Source of the DNA: JABAAW01 sp965216605
GTDB taxonomy: Bacteria > Pseudomonadota > Alphaproteobacteria > JABAAW01
DNA length: 64,000 bases
Direction: 5' to 3'
NCBI GenBank assembly: GCA_965216605.1
Contig: CBDCGG010000002.1
Location: forward strand, 806,001 to 870,000
Shown here: positions 57,013-63,573 of the stretch, one piece after another
Layout: each line of letters opens with the position of its first letter
How positions within the stretch are numbered: position 1 is the first letter of the stretch
The notes under the pieces: model-generated
The model's input: only the letters and a program-made list of their open reading frames with translations
What the model was told of the DNA's origin: nothing
The model's database searches: none
Translations under genes and position numbers: made by a program

Positions 57013-58161
57013 TTGAAAGATTTTATAGCATTCGACGACTTCCTGCTGCCTCAGGAGCGAATCGCAACGCGACCGAGAGAAAAGCGCGAGCAGGCAAACT
57101 TGCTCTCTTGTCTCGACTTTTCTGGTCTCGACTTTTCTGGTCTCGAAGATGCGCCGAAAGATTTGCGTATCGAAGACCTACCCTCCCTGCTCAAGCGTGG
57201 CGATGTCGTCGTGCTCAACGACACGAAAGTCCTACCCGCAAGATTGCAAGCAAGGTTGCTCGCGTGTCGTAGCGAGGAGGAAGAAACCTCGGTCGAAGTA
57301 ACTTTGGCAGAAAGAATCGAACCGAATTTGTTTCGCGCCTTCGTCAAAGGCAAAATAAACGAGCAGGCTAGACTGCAATTCGGCGAACAATGTGCCAACA
57401 AATATGACAATAAAGACCAGCCCTTCTTCGCGCAGCTGGAAGGACGCGACCCCGACGGATTGCTGCGCTTGAGGCTCAAAGGGATTAGCGAAGAAGAGCT
57501 GTACGACCGATTGGAGGAGGAGGGCGCGATGCCTCTGCCACCCTACATGAAGCGCAAGCCCGACGCGAAGGACAAACAAGACTATCAAACGCTGTTTGCG
57601 CGCAATCGCGGTGCGTTCGCCGCTCCCACGGCGGGCAGACACTTCACGCCGCGTTTGTTGGAAGAGCTGCAGCACAAGGGTATCGAGACGCTGTTCATAA
57701 CCCTGCATGTCAGTTTCGGCAGCTTTCGTCCGCTACGCGACGACGAGGTCAAAGCATCGCGTCAAGCACCTCGTATGGCGCGCGAAGCTGTTGTCGTCTC
57801 GGCGGAGGTGGCGGCGCGCATCCAAGCCTGCAAGCAGCGCGGAGGGCGCGTGCTAGCGGTCGGTACCACCGTGGTGCGCGCGCTGGAGGCGGCTGCCTTG
57901 CGGGCAACAGCAGACGATGCGTTTTGCGGCGCGTTTTGCGGTGAGACCGACTTGTTTATCGCCGAAGGATTTTCTTTTCAAACCTGCGATTTGCTACTGA
58001 CAAACTTTCATCAGGCGCGCGCTACGCCGTTGCTGCTGACTTGCGCCTTTGCTGGCGAGGAGATTGTCAAGCGTGCCTACGCGCACGCGCGTGCGCGGGC
58101 TTCGTATCGCTTTTTTTCCTACGGCGATGCCTGCCTGTTTGCTCGGCGAGCAAGGGGGTGA
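57013..58161 (+). CDS. queA: S-adenosylmethionine:tRNA ribosyltransferase-isomerase
   Basis: 382 residues. DFDDFLLPxxRIA-like FDDFLLPQERIATRPREKRE, LKRGDVVVLNDTKVLPARL, PLPPYMKRKPDAKDKQDYQTLFARNRGAFAAPTAGRHFT in parts, and VGTTVVRALEAA are all conserved. It converts preQ1-tRNA to epoxyqueuosine-tRNA. The start is TTG at 57013; no ATG or GTG precedes the homology. A 15-bp tandem duplication (57113-57147) inserts LDFSGLDFSG after residue 33. The next gene, tgt, acts just before it in the pathway. Confidence 0.95.
   Translation: MKDFIAFDDFLLPQERIATRPREKREQANLLSCLDFSGLDFSGLEDAPKDLRIEDLPSLLKRGDVVVLNDTKVLPARLQARLLACRSEEEETSVEVTLAERIEPNLFRAFVKGKINEQARLQFGEQCANKYDNKDQPFFAQLEGRDPDGLLRLRLKGISEEELYDRLEEEGAMPLPPYMKRKPDAKDKQDYQTLFARNRGAFAAPTAGRHFTPRLLEELQHKGIETLFITLHVSFGSFRPLRDDEVKASRQAPRMAREAVVVSAEVAARIQACKQRGGRVLAVGTTVVRALEAAALRATADDAFCGAFCGETDLFIAEGFSFQTCDLLLTNFHQARATPLLLTCAFAGEEIVKRAYAHARARASYRFFSYGDACLFARRARG
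57113..57147. repeat. 15-bp tandem duplication in queA
   Basis: CTCGACTTTTCTGGT occurs twice in direct succession and begins a third time, encoding LDFSG twice. Confidence 0.85.
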
Positions 58162-58195
58162 TTTCTCAAGTGAGCCAAAAGAATAACCTCATCCG

Positions 58196-58237
58196 ATGAC
58201 GCAAGCAGAATGACGCAAGCAGAGTGACGCAAGCAGA
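58196..58237 (+). repeat. 14-bp tandem repeat forming three overlapping mini-ORFs before tgt
   Basis: Units ATGACGCAAGCAGA (58196-58209), the same again (58210-58223) and GTGACGCAAGCAGA (58224-58237). Because 14 is not a multiple of 3, each unit reads ATG/GTG-ACG-CAA-GCA-GAR-TGA and its stop overlaps the next start by four bases. The third stop (58239-58241) overlaps the tgt ATG (58238) the same way. Each encodes MTQAE. Confidence 0.9.
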
Positions 58238-59401
58238 ATGACTAAAGCCTATTCTTTCGTCGTGGATTCTATCGAAGGCGCGGCGCGTGCTTGCACCTAT
58301 GCCACGCCGCACGGCATCATCCGCACGCCGTGCTTCATGCCGGTCGGGACGCAAGCCAGCGTTAAAGGTGTTTTTCCGCAAACGCTAAAAGATAGCGGCG
58401 CTGCGGTCATCCTCGCCAACACCTATCACCTCTTGCTACGCCCGCGCCTAGAGGTTTTGGAGAAGAGCGGCGGCGTGCGCGCCTTCATGCGTTGGCAAGG
58501 CGCGCTGCTCACCGATTCGGGAGGATTCCAAGCTCTGTCGCTGGCAACCCTCGTCAAGGTGGAGGAGGGCGGCATCGTCTTTCGCTCGCACATCGACGGC
58601 ACGAAGCTACACCTGACCCCTGAACTCGCCATGCGCGCCCAAGGCATCTTCGATTCTACCATCGCCATGGCGCTGGACGAATGCGTTGCCTCCACCGCTC
58701 CCACAGCGCGCTTGCGTGCCGCTGTCGAACGCTCGGCATTGTGGGGAGAACGCTCGCTCGCCTGCTGGCGCGAGCAGCGGAGGATTGAAACGCAAAAATC
58801 TTCTCAAGACGAGCGTGCGCTGTTCGGCATCGTGCAAGGCGGCTTGGACTTTGCCCTCAGACGCTTGTCGCTTGAGCGCACGCTTGCGCTCGGCTTCGAC
58901 GGCTACGCACTAGGAGGATTCGCCGTCGGAGAAAATCCTACAGAGCGCAACGCCTTGCTGGAAAAAGTAGCTCCCCTGCTGCCGCGAGAACAACCTCGAT
59001 ACTTGATGGGCGTGGGCAAGCCGCGCGACCTCGTCGAAGCCGTCGCCTGCGGCATCGACCTCTTCGATTGCGTCCTCCCCACGCGCAGCGGACGCACCGG
59101 GCAAGCCTTCTGCTTCATCGACAACTCCCCGCACCTCATCACGCGCAACCTCCGCAACGCGCGCTACAAAGACGACCTGCAACCCCTAGAGCAATCCTGT
59201 CCCTGTCCCTGTTGTGCGCAGGGCTTCTCGCGTGCCTACCTGCATCACCTCGTCAAGGCGGGAGAAATGCTTGCCTCCATGCTGTTGAGCGCGCACAACC
59301 TCTTCTTCTATCAGCGTCTCATGGCGCAAGCGCGCGCCGCCGTGAAAGAACAACGCTTCGCAGCATTCCTCGCAACCTGCCGAGAAGAGCATGACGACTG
59401 A
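58238..59401 (+). CDS. tgt: tRNA-guanine transglycosylase
   Basis: 387 residues. TPCFMPVGTQASVKGVFPQTL, ALLTDSGGFQALSLA (catalytic Asp), GYALGGFAVGE, DLFDCVLPTRSGRTGQAF (nucleophile Asp) and the zinc site SCPCPCCAQGFSRAYLHHL are all present. It swaps guanine-34 for preQ1 in tRNAs with GUN anticodons. The ATG at 58238 fits homology and is preceded by the mini-ORF chain, not a Shine-Dalgarno. It overlaps queG by 11 bases. Order yhhQ-queA-tgt-queG. Confidence 0.97.
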   Translation: MTKAYSFVVDSIEGAARACTYATPHGIIRTPCFMPVGTQASVKGVFPQTLKDSGAAVILANTYHLLLRPRLEVLEKSGGVRAFMRWQGALLTDSGGFQALSLATLVKVEEGGIVFRSHIDGTKLHLTPELAMRAQGIFDSTIAMALDECVASTAPTARLRAAVERSALWGERSLACWREQRRIETQKSSQDERALFGIVQGGLDFALRRLSLERTLALGFDGYALGGFAVGENPTERNALLEKVAPLLPREQPRYLMGVGKPRDLVEAVACGIDLFDCVLPTRSGRTGQAFCFIDNSPHLITRNLRNARYKDDLQPLEQSCPCPCCAQGFSRAYLHHLVKAGEMLASMLLSAHNLFFYQRLMAQARAAVKEQRFAAFLATCREEHDD

Positions 59402-60677
59402 CACAAACGACACAACCCAAATCTCGCAGATAGCCCCCGAGCAAGCGCGTCTTGCTGCGCGGGCGCGTGCGTTGGGCTTCTCCTGCTTGGGCGTGAGCGC
59501 GCCTCGGCTGGGGGAGGTGGCACAGGCGCGTTTGCGCGCCTTCGTCGCCGAAGGGCAATTTGGGACGATGGAGTGGTTCGCAAGGCGGTTGGAAGAAAGG
59601 TTAGACCCTAAAAAATTATGGGGGGAGGCGCGCTCCGCGATTGTACTTGGCATCGACTACACGCACGAAGGCGATGCTTACAAAGCTTGGCAACGCAAGC
59701 TTGCCGACCGAGGACTCGCGGGCATCGCCCTCTACGCCCAGGGTGAGGACTATCACGAGGTTGTCAAAAAGCGTCTGAAGATTTTCGCACGATGGCTTTG
59801 CTCAACCTACGACACGCAAGCGAAGGTGTTTGTCGATACAGCTCCCTTGAGCGAAAAAAGCCTAGCAGCGCAAGCGGGCGTGGGGTGGATTGGCAAGAAC
59901 ACGCAAGTGGTGTCGCGCTCGCACGGCTGTTGGCTTTTCTTGGGGGTGGTGCTGACGGCGCACGAGTTTGCTCCGACTCCTTTGCCGCAGAATCTTGGAA
60001 ATCTTGCACGCGAGGTGGGGCGTTGTGGCAGCTGTCGGCGTTGTTTGGATGTTTGTCCGACGGCGGCGTTTCCGCGTCCGTATGCGTTGGACGCTCGGCG
60101 ATGTCTTTCTTATTTGACGATCGAGCATCAAGGGGTGATCCCTCGTGAGTTTCGCGTGGCGATGGGTAATCGTGTGTTCGGCTGCGACGACTGCTTGGCA
60201 GTGTGTCCTTGGAACAAGTTTGCGCGTGCCTCCCAAGAAATACGAGCAGAAATGCACGAGGACATTCCTGAGGGAGCGGAGGATGGAGTGTCGATGGCGA
60301 TGGCGATGAAGGTTGCCTTGCGTTCTCGTCGCGCGTTGGGCGCAGGGAGGATTGTGGCGTGGTTGCGTTTGGACGAGGCGGCGTTTCGCTTGTTGTTTCG
60401 CAAAACGGTCGTCAAGCGTTTGGGTATTGCGAGGTTTCGGCGAAACTTGTTGGTGGCGGCGGGCAACAGCGGGGATGCGGATTTGTTGCGGTTGGCGGAG
60501 CGGTATTTGGCGGACGGGGACGGGGTTGTTCGGGCGAGCGCGGTCTGGGCGGTCTGGCGATTGGGGGGTAGGGAGCGTATCAGGGAGTTGGCAGAGGGGT
60601 TTTTGGCGGGGGAGGAGGACGCGGGAGTGAGGGAGGAATGGGACTGGTGTTTGCGCTCGGTGAATTGTAGCCCTTGA
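59391..60677 (+). CDS. queG: Epoxyqueuosine reductase
   Basis: 428 residues. LGFSCLGVSAP, VFVDTAPLSEKSLAAQAGVGWIGKNT (cobalamin-domain Asp/Lys), then two [4Fe-4S] motifs CGSCRRCLDVCPTAAF and CDDCLAVCPWNKFA; a HEAT-like C-terminal region (LAAGNSGDADLLRLAERYL type) follows. It reduces epoxyqueuosine to queuosine, the last step. The 3' 600 bases are strikingly G/T-rich compared with the 5' half. The start overlaps tgt; the stop overlaps a -35 box for the next gene. Confidence 0.95.
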   Translation: MTTDTNDTTQISQIAPEQARLAARARALGFSCLGVSAPRLGEVAQARLRAFVAEGQFGTMEWFARRLEERLDPKKLWGEARSAIVLGIDYTHEGDAYKAWQRKLADRGLAGIALYAQGEDYHEVVKKRLKIFARWLCSTYDTQAKVFVDTAPLSEKSLAAQAGVGWIGKNTQVVSRSHGCWLFLGVVLTAHEFAPTPLPQNLGNLAREVGRCGSCRRCLDVCPTAAFPRPYALDARRCLSYLTIEHQGVIPREFRVAMGNRVFGCDDCLAVCPWNKFARASQEIRAEMHEDIPEGAEDGVSMAMAMKVALRSRRALGAGRIVAWLRLDEAAFRLLFRKTVVKRLGIARFRRNLLVAAGNSGDADLLRLAERYLADGDGVVRASAVWAVWRLGGRERIRELAEGFLAGEEDAGVREEWDWCLRSVNCSP

Positions 60678-60702
60678 CAATTTCTTCTACGCCCGCTACT
60701 CT
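60674..60702 (+). promoter_or_regulatory. Consensus promoter giving a leaderless mRNA for DUF1640 paralogue 3
   Basis: TTGACA (60674-60679, perfect), 17-base spacer, TACTCT (60697-60702). The ATG at 60710 is 7 bases downstream, so the mRNA would begin at or one base before it. The -35 overlaps the queG stop codon. Confidence 0.6.
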
Positions 60703-60709
60703 TCCTTGC

Positions 60710-61153
60710 ATGTCCGTATCGACCACCAGCTCTACACAGAAAGCCGCCCAAGCTGCAGCACCGTTGCTCGGCACGCAAGCGATGGCTTCCTTCGATACCC
60801 TCTCCTACGCCAAAGTGCTGCAACAAGGAGGCGTACCTGCCAAACAAGCCGAAGCAATGGCAACAGCTCTCCTGCAATACCTTAGAAACGAGGTAGCAAC
60901 AAGGCACGACATCGTCTTGCTTAAAAGCGATATCGCTGGGGTCAAAGCCGAACTCAAAGGCGATATCGCTGAGGTCAAAGCCGAACTCAAAGGCGATATC
61001 GCTGGGGTCAAAGCCGAACTCAAAGGCGATATCGCTACGCTTAGAGCCGAGTTCAAAGGCGTTCGTTGGGTGATTAGTGTTTTGCTTGTCCTCGGTGTCG
61101 CCAACCTTGGTTTTTCCATCTCCCTTTTTGGTTTCTTCCTCGCTCAACTCTAA
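60710..61153 (+). CDS. DUF1640-like coiled-coil membrane protein (paralogue 3)
   Basis: 147 residues. SFDTLSYAKVLQQGGVPAKQAEAMATALLQYL is the family head, then ATRHDIVLLKSDI. Residues 73-116 are four 11-residue repeats (GDIAGVKAELK type), encoded by four 33-bp units. A C-terminal membrane helix follows (WVISVLLVLGVANLGFSISLFGFFL). The longer 30-residue N-terminus is Ser/Ala/Gln-rich. The ATG at 60710 is preferred; an upstream TTG at 60674 lies inside the promoter -35. Function unknown; same architecture as paralogues 1 and 2. Confidence 0.78.
   Translation: MSVSTTSSTQKAAQAAAPLLGTQAMASFDTLSYAKVLQQGGVPAKQAEAMATALLQYLRNEVATRHDIVLLKSDIAGVKAELKGDIAEVKAELKGDIAGVKAELKGDIATLRAEFKGVRWVISVLLVLGVANLGFSISLFGFFLAQL
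60926..61057. repeat. 33-bp tandem repeat, 4 copies, in DUF1640 paralogue 3
   Basis: Units at 60926, 60959, 60992 and 61025. Units 1-3 differ at one or two bases; unit 4 is diverged. Same 33-bp period as in paralogue 1 but unrelated in DNA sequence. Confidence 0.95.
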
Positions 61154-61187
61154 CCTCCTCCTCCCCCTCACCAACAAGGCTTTTTTC

Positions 61188-61916
61188 ATGTCCGACACCT
61201 CTTCTAGTGCGAAACCCGCGTGGAAACGCTATCTTCCCCTCGCTGTCCTGCTCTCTGTCCTCGCTGCCTTCTTCGTTTTACGCACGACCGGCCATCTCGA
61301 TTTCCTCTCGCTCGATGCCCTGAAAGATAACCAAGCCAAACTCCACGCGTGGGTCGATAGCAACTTTCTCACCGTCTACGTCGCCTATTTCGCCATCTAT
61401 GTTCTCGTCACAGCCTGCTCGTTGCCCTTCGCGCTGCTCATGACCCTCACCGGCGGCTTCCTCTTCGGTGCCATCTTCGGAGGCATCGCCGTCGTCTTCG
61501 CCGCAACAATCGGGGCGACAACAGTCTTTCTCGCAACGCGCTCCGCCTTCGGCGACTTCTTCCTGCAACGCGCCGGTAGCAAGATCAAAAAGCTGGAACA
61601 AGGCTTCCAAAAAGATGTAGTCAACTACATGCTGTTCCTCCGCTTCGTTCCCGTCTTTCCCTTCTTCCTCATCAATATCGCCGCCGCCGTCTTTCGCGTG
61701 CCACTGCGAACCTTCTTCCTCACAACCCTGTTCGGCGTCGCCCCTGGCACCTTCATCTACGCCCTCTCCGGCTCCAGCCTCAACGATATCTTCGCCGCCG
61801 GTCAAGACTTCTCCCCCGAAACTATCTTGACCCCGAAAGTCATCGGCGCGCTCGTCGGGCTCTCGCTCATCTCGTTGCTACCTATCCTCTATCGCAAGCT
61901 GAGAAAATCTTCCTGA
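61188..61916 (+). CDS. TVP38/TMEM64 (DedA-like, SNARE-associated) membrane protein
   Basis: 242 residues, about six membrane segments. FVLRTTGHLDFLSLDALKDNQAKLHAWV precedes the VTT-type core: LPFALLMTLTGGFLFGAIFGGIAVVFAATIGATTVFL in two helices, then VNYMLFLRFVPVFPFFLINIAAAVF with the conserved R-x-x-P-x-x-P and GTFIYALSGSSL. Relatives move or scramble phospholipids or act as proton-linked transporters. The ATG at 61188 is weakly preceded by AAGG. truA begins 12 bases after its stop. Confidence 0.88.
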   Translation: MSDTSSSAKPAWKRYLPLAVLLSVLAAFFVLRTTGHLDFLSLDALKDNQAKLHAWVDSNFLTVYVAYFAIYVLVTACSLPFALLMTLTGGFLFGAIFGGIAVVFAATIGATTVFLATRSAFGDFFLQRAGSKIKKLEQGFQKDVVNYMLFLRFVPVFPFFLINIAAAVFRVPLRTFFLTTLFGVAPGTFIYALSGSSLNDIFAAGQDFSPETILTPKVIGALVGLSLISLLPILYRKLRKSS

Positions 61917-61928
61917 TTCGATAATCCT

Positions 61929-62840
61929 TTGCCGCGCTATCTCCTGACGGTCGCCTACGACGGAAAATTCTTCCTCGGCTGGCAACGCCAATCCTCAGAT
62001 TCTCTTCCAAGCGCACGCGGAAAAAGTTCACGCAAAAGCGTCCAAGCGACGCTGGAACAAGCCGTCTTCCAATTCTGCCAACAAAAGATAACCCTGCACG
62101 CCGCAGGCAGAACCGACCAAGGCGTGCATGCGCTCGCACAATACGCTCACCTTGATCTCGATCTCTCGTGCTTTGCGCTTAGGCAACGCGCGCCCGAAGA
62201 GCTGCTGCGCGATGCCGTCAACTTCCATCTGAAACCCCTGCCCGTCGTCGTCAAGAGGGTGCGAGCCGTTTCGTCCAGCTTCCACGCGCGCTTCTCTGCC
62301 ACAAGCCGCGAATACCTCTACCGTATCGTCGTCAGTCCGACCCGCCCCGTCTTTCGCGCAGGAAAGGTTTGGCATCGCATGATCAACGCCCGCTCGCAAC
62401 AACGCTGGGGCAACAACTTGGAGGCAGGAATCGCGCGGCTGCATCGCGCTGTCGGCGAGCTGCGGGGAGAAAACGACTTCGCCGCCTTTCGTTCCAGCGC
62501 CTGTCAAGCCCGCTCTTCGGTCAAGCGCATGTACAAGGCGGAAGTGCATCACGACGACGACGAGATTCGTCTCGTCTTCCAAGCCTCAGGCTTTCTCTAT
62601 CGTCAAGTGCGCCTCATGACGGGAACGCTGCTCGCCATCGCCGAACAACGCATGCCCGAAGACAGCGTTCGACGCTTGTTGAAAGGGGAGACGCTTGCTC
62701 CCTCCTCGTCTTCCTCAACACCCTCCTCTTCGTCCGTTTGTTTGCTGCGTTCGCCGCGCTTTGCGGCACCTGCGCAAGGGCTCTACTTTGTCGGGGCAAC
62801 TTACGATGATCTCTCGGAAGAACGACAGGCAGAACGATAG
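61929..62840 (+). CDS. truA: tRNA pseudouridine38-40 synthase
   Basis: 303 residues. PRYLLTVAYDGKFFLGWQRQ, AAGRTDQGVHALAQYAHLD (catalytic Asp), SSFHARFSATSREYLYRI and FLYRQVRLMTGTLL are canonical. It modifies U38-U40 of the anticodon arm. The start is TTG at 61929; no ATG or GTG lies before the homology. Two extra low-complexity inserts: SSDSLPSARGKSSRKS near residue 22 and SSSSSTPSSSS near residue 257. The stop codon falls inside a 12-bp tandem repeat that repeats the last codons (ERQAER). Confidence 0.93.
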   Translation: MPRYLLTVAYDGKFFLGWQRQSSDSLPSARGKSSRKSVQATLEQAVFQFCQQKITLHAAGRTDQGVHALAQYAHLDLDLSCFALRQRAPEELLRDAVNFHLKPLPVVVKRVRAVSSSFHARFSATSREYLYRIVVSPTRPVFRAGKVWHRMINARSQQRWGNNLEAGIARLHRAVGELRGENDFAAFRSSACQARSSVKRMYKAEVHHDDDEIRLVFQASGFLYRQVRLMTGTLLAIAEQRMPEDSVRRLLKGETLAPSSSSSTPSSSSVCLLRSPRFAAPAQGLYFVGATYDDLSEERQAER

Positions 62841-62855
62841 GCAGAACGATATGCT
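62820..62855. repeat. 12-bp tandem repeat across the truA stop codon
   Basis: GAACGACAGGCA (62820-62831), GAACGATAGGCA (62832-62843) and GAACGATATGCT (62844-62855). A C-to-T difference in unit 2 creates the TAG stop at 62838-62840; without it truA would read on. Confidence 0.8.
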
Positions 62856-63573
62856 AGAGTGCCTTGATCGAGACGAACATGATCGTCTCGACATGCGGAT
62901 AGCGATAGCCGTCGCTGTGCGCCTTCTCGCCCGTTCTCACAAGGCGGGTTGCGGGGTTAGCGTCTCCTTTCGTCGATGTCACTCCCTTGCTCATTTTTTC
63001 ATCCATGCGCATGTCGATCTTCTTTCCGCGCATCACATTCTGCTGTGGCTTTATGTCGTGCGCGCTACCGCCGTCCCATAGATGGATCTGACTAGTTACG
63101 GTCGCGGTCAAGGGCTTCTTGAAAAAGTCGAACAGAGCGATACCCTTGCCCATCGGTGCCAAGAACTTATCGTTCGTCTCCAACAAAGCGATTGCAAAGG
63201 AAAACCTCTGCCCTGGCAGGGCTGAAATCACAAAAGATTGCTTCTCTCCCGCCCGTAGATTTTTTTTTGGAAAGCGCGCCCCGCTGACGACTCCCTCGTG
63301 GAAGGTCATGCCCTTCAGTATGGCGTGCGCCCTTCCTTGCTCGATCAACACTTCCATGCCGTTTTCGTACAGCTGCTCGCCGTGCTTGAACAGAGGGTGC
63401 TCCTGATCGTGCAAAACCCACACGCCTTCGCCGAGAGTCCAACTGTCCATGCGATGGCTTGTCTTGTTCTCGATTAGAATTAAAAAGGTTTTCACTTGCG
63501 TCTGCGCAACGGCGGCGGAAAGCAACGGAGGCATCGTCAAGACAAAAAAGAGCGCATGGCATAGCAGGCGCAT
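62854..63573 (-). CDS. Secreted spondin-domain-like protein
   Basis: 239 residues. Signal peptide MRLLCHALFFVLTMPPLLSAAVAQ. Then VKTFLILIENKTSHRMDSWTLGEGVWVLHDQEHPLFKHGEQLYENGMEVLIEQG in parts, resembling the spondin-N domain (fxVxIEN..., LFxxG, LxExG). LPGQRFSFAIALLETNDKFLAPMGKGIALFD follows, like the second conserved half with NDxF-x-x-P-x-G. Spondin-N domains in bacteria are secreted with unknown roles. The ATG at 63573 has AAGG 6 bases upstream and begins the signal peptide; 63657 is an alternative. It converges on truA. Confidence 0.65.
   Translation of the reverse strand: MRLLCHALFFVLTMPPLLSAAVAQTQVKTFLILIENKTSHRMDSWTLGEGVWVLHDQEHPLFKHGEQLYENGMEVLIEQGRAHAILKGMTFHEGVVSGARFPKKNLRAGEKQSFVISALPGQRFSFAIALLETNDKFLAPMGKGIALFDFFKKPLTATVTSQIHLWDGGSAHDIKPQQNVMRGKKIDMRMDEKMSKGVTSTKGDANPATRLVRTGEKAHSDGYRYPHVETIMFVSIKAL

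Noticed and set aside
58196..58237. tgt starting at the ATG at 58196
   Set aside because: In frame with tgt, but a TGA stop follows after five codons; the true start is 58238.
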